From positions 1-64,000 of the forward strand of contig CALXLH010000022.1 in assembly GCA_944389145.1 (NCBI GenBank): 64,000 nt of DNA, given 5' to 3'. The translations under genes and the position numbers were made by a program. Within the stretch, counting starts at the first letter, position 1; each line of letters opens with the position of its first letter. The notes under the pieces are model-generated. The model was not told the DNA's origin. It did not search any database and was given only the letters and a program-made list of their open reading frames with translations. Origin of the DNA: an uncultured Spirochaetaceae bacterium (GTDB lineage Bacteria > Spirochaetota > Spirochaetia > Sphaerochaetales > Sphaerochaetaceae). Shown one piece after another: positions 42,885-50,787 of the stretch.

Positions 42885-43666
42885 CTTCGATGCTTGATGG
42901 CCTTTTCTTCCCGCTAGGCATTGGAGCCAAGGTAGCGATAATCGCTGCTGTCCTTGTCGGCATTGCCCTCATTGCGCGCTATCGCAGGCTACTTGATCCT
43001 GCGGGGATCGCAGCGGCTGCAATCATCGGCTTCATCGTGTTCTTCATAGGCGGGGTATCTGGATTCGTGATATTCCTTTTCTTCTTCCTCTCTTCCTCCG
43101 CTGTTACGAAGATATGCAGAGGCAGGGGGAAGGGCCGGCCTCGTACGGCATCCCAGGTTGTTGCCAATGGGCTTCCTGCGGCGATTGCGCTGCTTTCGTA
43201 TGCAGCCTTCTCTTATCCGAGATGTGCGCTGCTGGCGTTTGCCGCCGCTGTTGCCGAGGCCTCTGCGGATACCTGGGCAGGTGAGATAGGACAGCTGTCG
43301 CACAAGGACCCTGTTTCGATAGTAACCTTCACGCGAGTTCCCAAGGGGATATCAGGCGGGGTGACGGTGCTGGGCCTATCAGCTTCGGTGCTTTCTGCGA
43401 TGCTTATAGCCGTTCTTTATATCGGGACGTTCGGCGGTAGCCTTTCCGATGCGGCTATAATTGCCTCCTCAGGATTCCTCGGAGCCCTTCTTGATTCATT
43501 CCTCGGGGCTACCATACAGGTCAAGTACCGTGATAAGGATGGTGCGCTTACCGAGGAGGATACAGGCAATAGGGTGCGAGGTATTCCGTTCATAGACAAT
43601 GATGCGGTGAATCTGATTTCAGGGCTGTTCTCCCTTTCACTGGGAGCGGCCTTGTCACTGCTCTGA
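42872..43666 (+). CDS. DUF92 (VTE6/TMEM19-type) membrane protein
   Basis: This 264-residue multi-pass protein of the DUF92 family has the family marks ASADTWAGEIGQLS (near residue 135), TFTRVPKGISGGVTVLG, SSGFLGALLDSFLGATIQ and a final FIDNDAVNLIS. Plant VTE6 is a phytyl-phosphate kinase acting after VTE5. The coupling here of a VTE5-like and a VTE6-like gene suggests two-step phosphorylation of an isoprenoid alcohol. The ATG at 42872 is used because GGAGG lies 4 nt before it. Confidence 0.78.
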   Translation: MHSLTSMLDGLFFPLGIGAKVAIIAAVLVGIALIARYRRLLDPAGIAAAAIIGFIVFFIGGVSGFVIFLFFFLSSSAVTKICRGRGKGRPRTASQVVANGLPAAIALLSYAAFSYPRCALLAFAAAVAEASADTWAGEIGQLSHKDPVSIVTFTRVPKGISGGVTVLGLSASVLSAMLIAVLYIGTFGGSLSDAAIIASSGFLGALLDSFLGATIQVKYRDKDGALTEEDTGNRVRGIPFIDNDAVNLISGLFSLSLGAALSLL

Positions 43667-43694
43667 TGAAAAAGGCACCGGATCATCCGGTGCC
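43667..43694 (-). terminator. cstA terminator
   Basis: GGCACCGG, loop ATCAT, CCGGTGCC (43674-43694) is a perfect 8-bp stem. On the minus strand TTTTTCATC follows it, so it terminates cstA. Confidence 0.8.
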
Positions 43695-43716
43695 GATTGC
43701 TGGATCAGGTTGATGC

Positions 43717-45408
43717 TCAGGCCTTCTCTGCCTTCTTCGTTATAAGTTCCTTCACAGACGTATAGACGATCGTTATCGCCAGGATCATCAGCAGCACTGC
43801 TACGATGAGCTGCAGCCCTTCGACCATGAACACTCCGGTTCCGGCAACGAATGACTTCACCAGTGCGATGAATCTCTGGATCAGGGCTGAGAATGTCACG
43901 ATCAGCATGATTACGAACGGCGGAACGAGCGTTCTCATCTCCCTTCCCGTGACCTTGAGGAATACGCAGAGCGTTATGAGCACGAGCGCGCTCAGAAGCT
44001 GGTTCGCGCTTCCGAAGAGCGGCCAGATGTTCGAGTAGCCGACCTGTGTGAGAAGATAGCCGAACGCAAGCGTGATGAGCGTGGAGATGTAGGTATTGCA
44101 GAGTACCTTCCTCCATGGTGCGGCGTTCTTCATGTCATCGACGCTGAAGAGTTCCTGGAAGGACATGCGTCCGATACGTGCAACTGAATCGAGGGTCGTG
44201 AATGCCAGTGCCGATACGCACATCGTCATGAAGCTCTGGGCTACGAAGACGGGGATGCCGAACATCTCAAGGAAGCCTGCGACTCCTGAGGAGAAGATCT
44301 GGAAAGGCGTTCCCACAGCCGGTGTGCCATCAGCAGTAGCCGCTGCTCCGGCTACGCAGAGCGCGATGACCGCAAGCACGCTCTCGAGGATCATGGCGCC
44401 GTATCCTACCTTGAGCATGTCCTTCTCGTTGGAGATCGTCTTTGAGGAGGTGCCTGATGAGACGAGGCTGTGGAAGCCTGAGACTGCACCGCATGCGACT
44501 GTGACGAAGAGGATCGGGAAGAGCGTTCCGAGCTGCGGGTTGTTAAAGCCGGTGAAAGGCTGGAGGTTCATCGCTGGATGAGCGAAGAGAAGCCCGAGGG
44601 CTGCTCCGAGGATCATGCCTACGAACATGAACGTGGACATGTAATCCCTGGGCTGCATCAGGAGCCACATCGGAAGCACTGCCGCGACGAAGATGAAGCC
44701 GAAAGCGAAGAATACCCAGGCATCCTTTCCCCACATGATGGGCAGGTTCATTCCGCATACGAATGAGAGGATGGTGAATACCAGTCCAAGCACGACTTCC
44801 TTCCACCCCGTGAGCTTTGCCTTGTGCTGTATCAGTCCTACGACGACTGCAAAGATGATGAAGAAGATCGAGATGCTTCCTGCCGCTCCATTGACTGTCG
44901 CGTTAGGCGATAGCTCCCTGACTCCATCTGTGACGATATAGGCATCGAAGGTGCCTGCGACCATGTCTGCGAATGCGGCCATCACTATCAGGGTGAAGAG
45001 CCAGCAGAATCCGAGGAAGAGCTTGCGCCCTGTCTTGCCGATATACTTCTCGATCAGGAGTCCCATGGACTTTCCATCGTTCTTGACGCTGGCATACAGC
45101 GCGCCGAAATCCGTGACGGCACCGAAGAAGATGCCTCCGATCACTATCCATAGGAATACGGGAACCCAGCCGAAGACTGCGGCCTGGATGGCTCCGGTTA
45201 CGGGGCCTGCTCCCGCTATTGATGAGAACTGGTGGGCGAATACCGTCCATCCATCGGTCGGGACGTAGTCCTGGCCATCATTGTGGACGACTGCAGGCGT
45301 CTTCGCCTTCGGGTCGATTCCCCACTTCTTCGCAAGCCAGCGCCCGTAGAGGATATAGGCTGCTACGAGACATACCACTGCGATCAAAACTATGACAAGC
45401 GTATTCAT
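43717..45408 (-). CDS. cstA: CstA-family transporter (peptide/pyruvate)
   Basis: This 563-residue integral membrane protein of the carbon starvation CstA family has about 16 hydrophobic segments. The family signature region is HQFSSIAGAGPVTGAIQAAVFGW near residue 60 (residues 59-81), followed by GAVTDFGALYASVKNDGKSMG and SGTSSKTISNEKDMLKVGYG. CstA proteins import peptides or pyruvate depending on the subgroup; I cannot decide here. It is a single-gene unit with its own terminator, divergent from guaA. It is shorter than E. coli CstA (701 residues) and so fits the short bacterial type. Confidence 0.9.
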   Translation of the reverse strand: MNTLVIVLIAVVCLVAAYILYGRWLAKKWGIDPKAKTPAVVHNDGQDYVPTDGWTVFAHQFSSIAGAGPVTGAIQAAVFGWVPVFLWIVIGGIFFGAVTDFGALYASVKNDGKSMGLLIEKYIGKTGRKLFLGFCWLFTLIVMAAFADMVAGTFDAYIVTDGVRELSPNATVNGAAGSISIFFIIFAVVVGLIQHKAKLTGWKEVVLGLVFTILSFVCGMNLPIMWGKDAWVFFAFGFIFVAAVLPMWLLMQPRDYMSTFMFVGMILGAALGLLFAHPAMNLQPFTGFNNPQLGTLFPILFVTVACGAVSGFHSLVSSGTSSKTISNEKDMLKVGYGAMILESVLAVIALCVAGAAATADGTPAVGTPFQIFSSGVAGFLEMFGIPVFVAQSFMTMCVSALAFTTLDSVARIGRMSFQELFSVDDMKNAAPWRKVLCNTYISTLITLAFGYLLTQVGYSNIWPLFGSANQLLSALVLITLCVFLKVTGREMRTLVPPFVIMLIVTFSALIQRFIALVKSFVAGTGVFMVEGLQLIVAVLLMILAITIVYTSVKELITKKAEKA

Positions 45409-45508
45409 GATTCATGAAGTTACTTCTTTTTTTTATTAACATAAAGTGTTTTGAGAGGTCGAATTGAAAAGAAGATATAATTTTTCCTGTCATGCCGCTT
45501 ACTCATGT

Positions 45509-45546
45509 ATTCCCATCTTATCCAAACATGGGAATCGATGTACAAT
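45509..45546 (+). promoter_or_regulatory. guaA promoter overlapped by an inverted repeat
   Basis: ATTCCCAT (45509-45516) and ATGGGAAT (45528-45535) form perfect 8-bp arms with an 11-nt centre. They cover the -35 region of a promoter TTATCC (45518-45523), 17 bp, TACAAT (45541-45546). Placement suggests a repressor operator. I see no purine riboswitch core. Confidence 0.55.
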
Positions 45547-45577
45547 GGCTATTGTAGACCATCGAAAGGAGCATTCT

Positions 45578-46564
45578 ATGGATTTTGACAAGAACGTACG
45601 TCCCTCTGATATGGAGCGCATTACTACGCCGTCTCTCGCAAAGGCCTTCATAGATAAGGAGGTTGAGAACGTAAGGAAGCAGGTAGGAGATGGCAAGGTC
45701 CTTCTTGCTCTTTCCGGTGGAGTCGATTCATCCGTTGTTGCCGCGTTGCTTATAAAGGCTATAGGGAAGAGGCTCGTCTGCGTGCATGTTAATCATGGCC
45801 TTCTGCGCAAGGGGGAGCCGGAGCAGGTGATACAGGTATTCCGCAATGAGATGGATGCCAATCTCATCTATGTGGATGCGGTCGACCGTTTCCTGGATAA
45901 GCTTGCAGGGGTTGCGGATCCTGAGCAGAAGAGGAAGATCATCGGAGCGGAGTTCATCAGGGTATTCGAGGAGGAGGCGAGGAAGCTCGATGGAATAGGC
46001 TTCCTTGCACAGGGCACCATCTATCCTGATATCCTCGAGAGCAACGGTGTCAAGGCGCATCATAATGTAGGCGGGCTTCCTGAGGATCTCAGGTTCGAGC
46101 TTGTCGAGCCGCTGAAGTTCCTTTATAAGGACGAGGTGAGGGTAGTAGGAAAGGCCCTCGGCCTGCCTGATGGCATGGTCTATCGCCAGCCGTTCCCGGG
46201 ACCGGGACTTGGCGTGAGGTGCCTTGGAGCAATCACGCGCGATAGGCTTGAGTGCGTGCGTGAGTCCGATGCGATACTTCGCGATGAGTTCGCGAAGAAT
46301 GGCCTCGAGGGAAAGGTATGGCAGTACTTCACCATCGTTCCTGACTTCCGATCTACGGGGATAAGGGATGGTAAGAGATCCTTCGAGTATCCTGTGATAA
46401 TCAGGGCCGTCAATACCAAGGATGCAATGACTGCTACCGTCGAGGATATTCCGTTCAGCCTCCTGAGCCATATAACGGAGAGGATACTCTCTGAGGTCAA
46501 GGGCGTTAACAGGGTGTGCTATGATATGACGCCGAAACCGGTGGGAACGATTGAGTGGGAGTGA
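45578..46564 (+). CDS. guaA: GMP synthase, ATP-pyrophosphatase subunit only
   Basis: This 328-residue protein covers the synthetase part of GuaA: PP-loop LALSGGVDSSVVAALL (about 42-57), FLAQGTIYPDILES, FPGPGLGVRCLG and the C-terminal dimerisation domain ending RVCYDMTPKPVGTIEWE. The ~200-residue glutamine amidotransferase domain of typical bacterial GuaA is absent. The start is clear (ATG 45578 with AAAGGAG), so this is not a truncation at the start codon. It makes GMP from XMP; ammonia must come free or from a separate amidotransferase, as in the archaeal two-subunit enzyme. No such gene is adjacent. Confidence 0.9.
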   Translation: MDFDKNVRPSDMERITTPSLAKAFIDKEVENVRKQVGDGKVLLALSGGVDSSVVAALLIKAIGKRLVCVHVNHGLLRKGEPEQVIQVFRNEMDANLIYVDAVDRFLDKLAGVADPEQKRKIIGAEFIRVFEEEARKLDGIGFLAQGTIYPDILESNGVKAHHNVGGLPEDLRFELVEPLKFLYKDEVRVVGKALGLPDGMVYRQPFPGPGLGVRCLGAITRDRLECVRESDAILRDEFAKNGLEGKVWQYFTIVPDFRSTGIRDGKRSFEYPVIIRAVNTKDAMTATVEDIPFSLLSHITERILSEVKGVNRVCYDMTPKPVGTIEWE

Positions 46565-46625
46565 GAGGTGGGGGTAATATGCTCCCACAAGAATCATCTC
46601 ATAATTTATTTCATTATAACAAATC

Positions 46626-46653
46626 AGCCTTGCCGAAATGACAAGGCTTTAAT
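46626..46653 (+). terminator. guaA terminator
   Basis: AGCCTTG (46626-46632) pairs with CAAGGCT (46642-46648), followed by TTAATT. Confidence 0.7.
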
Positions 46654-46966
46654 TATGAATAAGCGACACTTGACGAGGATTTGATGAGGAGTCAGGTTGG
46701 CAGGAGCATGGCGTGAAAGGCTATGAATGCATTCTCTCTGCCGACTGTTCTATCAACAACGAGTTTGTTCTGTTAGAGAATGGATAAATGGGTTGGATAC
46801 ATAGCTGAAGACAAGCTTACTGATTCATACGGACAGAAAAGAGTGTTACAGGAATTATGTATCATTCTTTCATGTTATTCACAATGGAAAGGCTGGAGTT
46901 TTCAGCCTCTAAACAGTACAAGAAATGCAGGTGCATGTTTTGCTTGTGTTCTCTTAGTGAATATGT
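46654..46966. other. AT-rich gap before the TetR island
   Basis: I see no supported gene. A 62-codon frame at 46780-46968 has no ribosome-binding site and no recognisable protein. Base composition drops to AT-rich here and stays so to about 50.5 kb. Confidence 0.5.
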
Positions 46967-47004
46967 AAAAATAAAGACGAAATTCAAGTTTTGTTTTTAT
47001 TTTG
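46967..47004 (+). promoter_or_regulatory. TetR operator, copy upstream of its own gene
   Basis: AAAAATAAAGAC (46967-46978), 14 bp, GTTTTTATTTTG (46993-47004). The arms and 14-bp spacing match the perfect inverted repeat at 47701-47738. It ends within the ribosome-binding region of the TetR gene. Confidence 0.7.
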
Positions 47005-47015
47005 AGAGGAGATGT

Positions 47016-47651
47016 ATGCCGAAAGTAGCTTATTCCGATGAAGATAGGGAACGCATCAGAGCAGAACTTGTTGCAGTGGGACTTGAACTGATGTCGAAGC
47101 AAGGCATACGGCATACAACTGTTGAGCAGATATATAAGAAGGTTGGTATTTCAAGGACATTTTTCTATTCCTTCTTCTCGACAAAGGAAGAGCTGGTACT
47201 TGAAACGCTGTATCTGCAACAGCCTAAAGTCATTGAATATTCCCATAAGCTGATGACCGATCCTGCTATGAGCTGGCGTGCAGCTGCAAAGAAATTCCTC
47301 CATGATTGCTGCTATGGCGAAAAGACTGGTATTGCTGTCATGACAATCGAAGAACAGCAGCTTATTTTCAAACATTTATCAAAAGAGAATTATCAGGTCT
47401 TCCGCCAGAAGCAGAGATTGCTTTTCGGGAAAATCCTGGAAAGCTTCGGAATAAAGGCAGATACAGAACGGATCAATCTGTTTACAAACTTAAGTCTGTC
47501 TGTGATGGTTATGCGCAGAGCGCTCCCTGATACTCTTCCTTTGCTGGTTCCTGAAGCAGCTGATGAAACCGTTGATTTCCAGCTTGATGCTATTGTCGAT
47601 ATCCTGGAGAAACTGAAAAGGATGGATCAGGTTTCAGATAGTGGAAATTAG
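47016..47651 (+). CDS. TetR/AcrR-family regulator of the immunity-like operon
   Basis: This 211-residue regulator has the TetR helix-turn-helix at residues ~10-55 (LMSKQGIRHTTVEQIYKKVG, ISRTFFYSFFSTKEELV) and a helical ligand-binding domain. The ATG at 47016 follows AGAGGAG. Near-identical 38-bp operators precede this gene and the operon at 47770, so it most likely represses both. Its ligand is unknown. Confidence 0.85.
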   Translation: MPKVAYSDEDRERIRAELVAVGLELMSKQGIRHTTVEQIYKKVGISRTFFYSFFSTKEELVLETLYLQQPKVIEYSHKLMTDPAMSWRAAAKKFLHDCCYGEKTGIAVMTIEEQQLIFKHLSKENYQVFRQKQRLLFGKILESFGIKADTERINLFTNLSLSVMVMRRALPDTLPLLVPEAADETVDFQLDAIVDILEKLKRMDQVSDSGN

Positions 47652-47700
47652 CTGAATCCGTCTGGTTATCGTGTGGTATCTCGGGCGGCTTCTTTTTAAT

Positions 47701-47738
47701 CAAAATAAAGACAAATCATGCAATTAGTCTTTATTTTG
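47701..47738 (+). promoter_or_regulatory. TetR operator, perfect 12-14-12 inverted repeat
   Basis: CAAAATAAAGAC (47701-47712), 14 bp, GTCTTTATTTTG (47727-47738) are exact reverse complements. TATAAA follows at 47740, so the site overlaps the promoter of the downstream operon. Confidence 0.75.
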
Positions 47739-47769
47739 GCTATAAAAGCACAACAGAGGAGGGTGTGGG

Positions 47770-48627
47770 ATGGAAGTATTTGATACGTTCTTGAGCAAGT
47801 TTCCGCCGGAGAGTGGGCTACAGAAACCTTCTGGTGGAATAATGGAGCAATTCAAAGGAAAGCTACCGACAGCTCTTCTTGACCTTTGGAGGGAATATGG
47901 CTTCGGAAACTATGGACAGGGATTGCTGAAGATCATAAATCCCGCTGATTATGCCGATACCACCTCGCTTTGGATAGGCAAAATAGAAAATTGCTATCCA
48001 ATCCTGATGTCTGGATTCGGAGTGCTTTTTGTTTACAGAAAGTTATCTGATACAACCGATGATATATGCCTGCTTGATATTCATCATCGCAAATCTGGAA
48101 GCTTTTCTATCGGATTTTCTGATTTCTTTTCGGACATTGTTCCATCAGATAGCTTTGCAAAGCAATTCCTTCTGGTGGATTTATTTCAGGAAGCATCTGT
48201 AAAATTCGGGGCCCCGGCAGCCAATGAGATATTTTTCTTTGCTCCGGCATTGGTGCTTGGAGGACGAGAATCCATGGAATATGTCAGAAAAGGAGATGCG
48301 ATTGTTCATCAGCATCTGCTTTATGAAATGGGGTCAGCAGATGATGCCTGGTCAGAAGCCTATGAGGCGAACCCTCATGCATTTGGATTGGATGAGGGTG
48401 GAGTGCTGATCAGCTTCACGCTTACGGAAACTGTCGATACTATCCTTCCTATATCCCCGGAAAAAGAATACGAAATCGAAGGAGAGACCATCTCAAAGTG
48501 GTTGCTGGTATTTTTCAGTCTGACAGAAGATGAGAATCTTTGCGTCCTTGAATACCACAGAGCATTGCAGCTACTGCAGCCCTATGTCATGGAAACAAGA
48601 GATAGCCATATATTGATCCGCGGCTAA
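47770..48627 (+). CDS. GAD-like/DUF1851 (T6SS immunity Tdi1-like) protein
   Basis: This 285-residue cytoplasmic protein has, in its N-terminal ~150 residues, the GAD-like/DUF1851 layout of SMI1/KNR4-related immunity proteins: FPPESGLQKPSGGIMEQFKG, LPTALLDLWREYGFGNYGQG, then GFGVLFVYRKLSD. The second half (ALVLGGRESMEYVRKGDAIV) resembles the same superfamily's C-terminal extension. Relatives neutralise secreted toxins; no toxin gene is visible here. First gene of the TetR-controlled operon, with AGAGGAGGG before its ATG. Confidence 0.65.
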   Translation: MEVFDTFLSKFPPESGLQKPSGGIMEQFKGKLPTALLDLWREYGFGNYGQGLLKIINPADYADTTSLWIGKIENCYPILMSGFGVLFVYRKLSDTTDDICLLDIHHRKSGSFSIGFSDFFSDIVPSDSFAKQFLLVDLFQEASVKFGAPAANEIFFFAPALVLGGRESMEYVRKGDAIVHQHLLYEMGSADDAWSEAYEANPHAFGLDEGGVLISFTLTETVDTILPISPEKEYEIEGETISKWLLVFFSLTEDENLCVLEYHRALQLLQPYVMETRDSHILIRG

Positions 48628-48681
48628 GCCTAGCGGAAATGAAATCTATTTTATCGAAAGAAATATAAGGAGGCAGAAGTT

Positions 48682-49167
48682 TTGGGTTTATTCAGTAAAT
48701 TGTTCAAAGAGCCGGAAATCGACTTGGAAAAAAGCAATGCAAATGCAAGAAAGATACGCGCACTGTTCAACCATGTTGTGGAGGACGGGGATAACTATAG
48801 GCTTATTTTCGGTTATACCGAGGATGTTAGCCGTTTCGATTATGGATTCGTTCATGGAAGCAAGACGAAAATCGGTAATCTGATTGTCGGCTGGGACGAG
48901 GCAGGTCTGGCAATTGCGGTTGTCCCTACCGTGCCTGATCTTTCTGGGTGCGGCGATCCGATTTATTACCGCCGTTCCGGAATCCAGAAAGCCTACCGTA
49001 ATAAATATCCCACAGATGCATTTATCATCTACCCGGACAAGAATGGGTATATAGCTATCAATGCCTATGATTGGCTGGATGATGAAAAACTGTATGTCTA
49101 TATTTCGCAGAAAGAGGAACTGGTGGCTTTCACAGACTTCTTTATCAATAGATTTGCAACAAAGTGA
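48682..49167 (+). CDS. Uncharacterised 161-residue protein
   Basis: I do not recognise the family. The product is cytoplasmic and alpha/beta, with an N-terminal amphipathic MGLFSKLFKEPEIDL. Its central segment FGYTEDVSRFDYGFVHGSKT and the following YYRRSGIQKAYRNKYPTDAF could belong to a small immunity-like fold. The start is TTG at 48682 with AAGGAGG 7 nt upstream. It stays within the TetR-controlled operon. Confidence 0.55.
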   Translation: MGLFSKLFKEPEIDLEKSNANARKIRALFNHVVEDGDNYRLIFGYTEDVSRFDYGFVHGSKTKIGNLIVGWDEAGLAIAVVPTVPDLSGCGDPIYYRRSGIQKAYRNKYPTDAFIIYPDKNGYIAINAYDWLDDEKLYVYISQKEELVAFTDFFINRFATK

Positions 49168-49181
49168 GGTAGAAGCCTTTT

Positions 49182-49352
49182 ATGGAAATGGGCGTGTTCC
49201 TGCTGGTCCTTGTGGCTGTATTCATATGGGGCAATCTTTGGTTCCATCTCGTGGAATCAATATTAGGATTTGTCAGAAGAATACTCACACACCACAAGAA
49301 GCCCACAGTATGGCATGCGTTTCCGGAAAATGAGGAGACAGAAGATGATTGA
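49182..49352 (+). CDS. Small single-span membrane protein
   Basis: This 56-codon frame begins MEMGVFLLVLVAVFIWGNLW, one clear transmembrane helix, followed by a basic region (VRRILTHHKKP) and an acidic tail (ENEETEDD). Start and stop fill the gap between two operon genes, and its end overlaps the DUF1266 gene start by 8 bp. Function unknown. Confidence 0.5.
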   Translation: MEMGVFLLVLVAVFIWGNLWFHLVESILGFVRRILTHHKKPTVWHAFPENEETEDD

Positions 49353-50496
49353 TATTGATGCAATAAGGAAAAGGACAGAAGAGCTGAGGAAGAAGTGCTT
49401 CGAGAAAAGTGAAGAGCTTGTTGATGAACTTGAAGTCTCGAGCTCTGAAGAAGCTCCTTCTGACGCGGAAACAGAGAGGGATTCCAATGCCTCTGATGAA
49501 CGGCAGGTTGAAATCCTTGGTCAGGTGTTCTCTCATGATGATATGGCACAGATGACTGCCAATGAAGAGCTTCTGAAAAAGATGATAGATGAGAAGGTGG
49601 CAGAAGCTTCCGCTACATCGGCAGAGAACATACTAGGACAGCTTCTCGGAGAGGATATAGGTGTTCTGGCAGCCGCTTTGGAGATGCTGGATACTGAAGA
49701 CCCTGATGAAGATGTCTCAGAGTTCAATCCCGAATTGGAAGAGGCTCTTTTTGCTTCACTGGAAGAAACAATGGCCCGGATTGCATCTCTTCCTGAGCCG
49801 GAGCCTGTCTGTTACCAAGATGGAGATGAAAGGTGGAAGCGATTCGGTATCCTTCTCTCTGGGATTGTTTCGAAGATGAATGATCATGATCTGAGCGGAA
49901 TGGATGTAGAAGAGCATATTCCGGTCATGGAACAGCAAGTCGTTTCGATTGTCCGTCGCTCATGGGGCATAAACGGACGCAGCGAACTTCTTGATATGAT
50001 CCGCTATTTAGCTCAGGAGGGCTATATCATGCGCTATCAGATCTATAAGGAGGCAGATGCTCCTGAAAGCCTGATGGACGAGACCATGGATGAAGATGAG
50101 CGTGAATCCATCAGAAGGGCATGGAGGTTTGTTCAGCGATATAAGAATCGCTATGCCCCGGAGTTCATGTCTGGCTGGGATATTGGACGAGCGTCGATGT
50201 TGACTCGTTGGGGATGTTATCTAGGCTGGATTACCGAGAATGAGGCAATCGGAATCCTATGGGATCTTTCGCAAAGTGCAGCTGAAAAGCTTGATGGCTG
50301 GCGTGAATTTGCCGAGTCTTATCTCTTTGGTGGGCTTATGTGGAAATTGCTATGTGGTGATGGTTCTGCTGAAAGCTACCTTGGTTACATTGCCAATGCT
50401 GCAACCGATCTCCTGATAGGAAAACAAGAAGACGGCAGCGGGCAATGGCGTGATTGCCCTTGGCCGGCAAAAAGGAAGGCGGGGTTTATAATATAA
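49345..50496 (+). CDS. DUF1266-domain protein
   Basis: This 383-residue protein has an N-terminal coiled-coil-like, acidic region (residues 1-120, IRKRTEELRKKCFEKSEELV) and a C-terminal DUF1266 domain. In that domain MSGWDIGRASMLTRWGCYLG, then WITENEAIGILWDL and LFGGLMWKLLCG are the family marks. DUF1266 proteins appear near polymorphic toxin and immunity loci, function unproven. The ATG at 49345 has GAGGAGA 6 nt upstream. Last gene of the TetR operon. Confidence 0.7.
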   Translation: MIDIDAIRKRTEELRKKCFEKSEELVDELEVSSSEEAPSDAETERDSNASDERQVEILGQVFSHDDMAQMTANEELLKKMIDEKVAEASATSAENILGQLLGEDIGVLAAALEMLDTEDPDEDVSEFNPELEEALFASLEETMARIASLPEPEPVCYQDGDERWKRFGILLSGIVSKMNDHDLSGMDVEEHIPVMEQQVVSIVRRSWGINGRSELLDMIRYLAQEGYIMRYQIYKEADAPESLMDETMDEDERESIRRAWRFVQRYKNRYAPEFMSGWDIGRASMLTRWGCYLGWITENEAIGILWDLSQSAAEKLDGWREFAESYLFGGLMWKLLCGDGSAESYLGYIANAATDLLIGKQEDGSGQWRDCPWPAKRKAGFII

Positions 50497-50752
50497 CCTG
50501 AAAATCGACTTGCGATAGTGCATTCCTTTATGAATGGCATTTGCTGGATTTATGGTATCTATCATCTGGGTTGGAGATTTCCAGGATAGGAATGTATTGC
50601 CAAGATGATAGAACCAGCCAGTGGAACGCTCGCTGTCAGTAGAACCACTGTGGGCAATATGATTGCCGCAATGTTTCCTTTGCATGTATCTGCATTCATG
50701 TTTCGGCTTTGTTAAGTATCTGTTAGAAATTTACTGAATTTTACTAAAGTAT

Positions 50753-50781
50753 TTGACGTCCATCCATAGTCCGTGTCTAAT
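50753..50781 (+). promoter_or_regulatory. Promoter of the LacI-family regulator, leaderless layout
   Basis: TTGACG (50753-50758), 17 bp, TCTAAT (50776-50781). The predicted start falls on the ATG at 50788. Two TTTACT repeats just upstream could be part of an operator. Confidence 0.6.
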
Positions 50782-50787
50782 AAGGCT

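Noticed and set aside
45420-45577. Purine riboswitch upstream of guaA
   Set aside because: The conserved purine-riboswitch core is absent. An inverted repeat over the promoter explains the region better.
46780-46968. 62-codon frame before the TetR gene
   Set aside because: No ribosome site. It runs into the operator, and the protein has no recognisable feature.
50560-50699. 45-codon minus-strand frame with a hydrophobic segment
   Set aside because: No ribosome site, no promoter and no recognisable family. I cannot support it as a gene.
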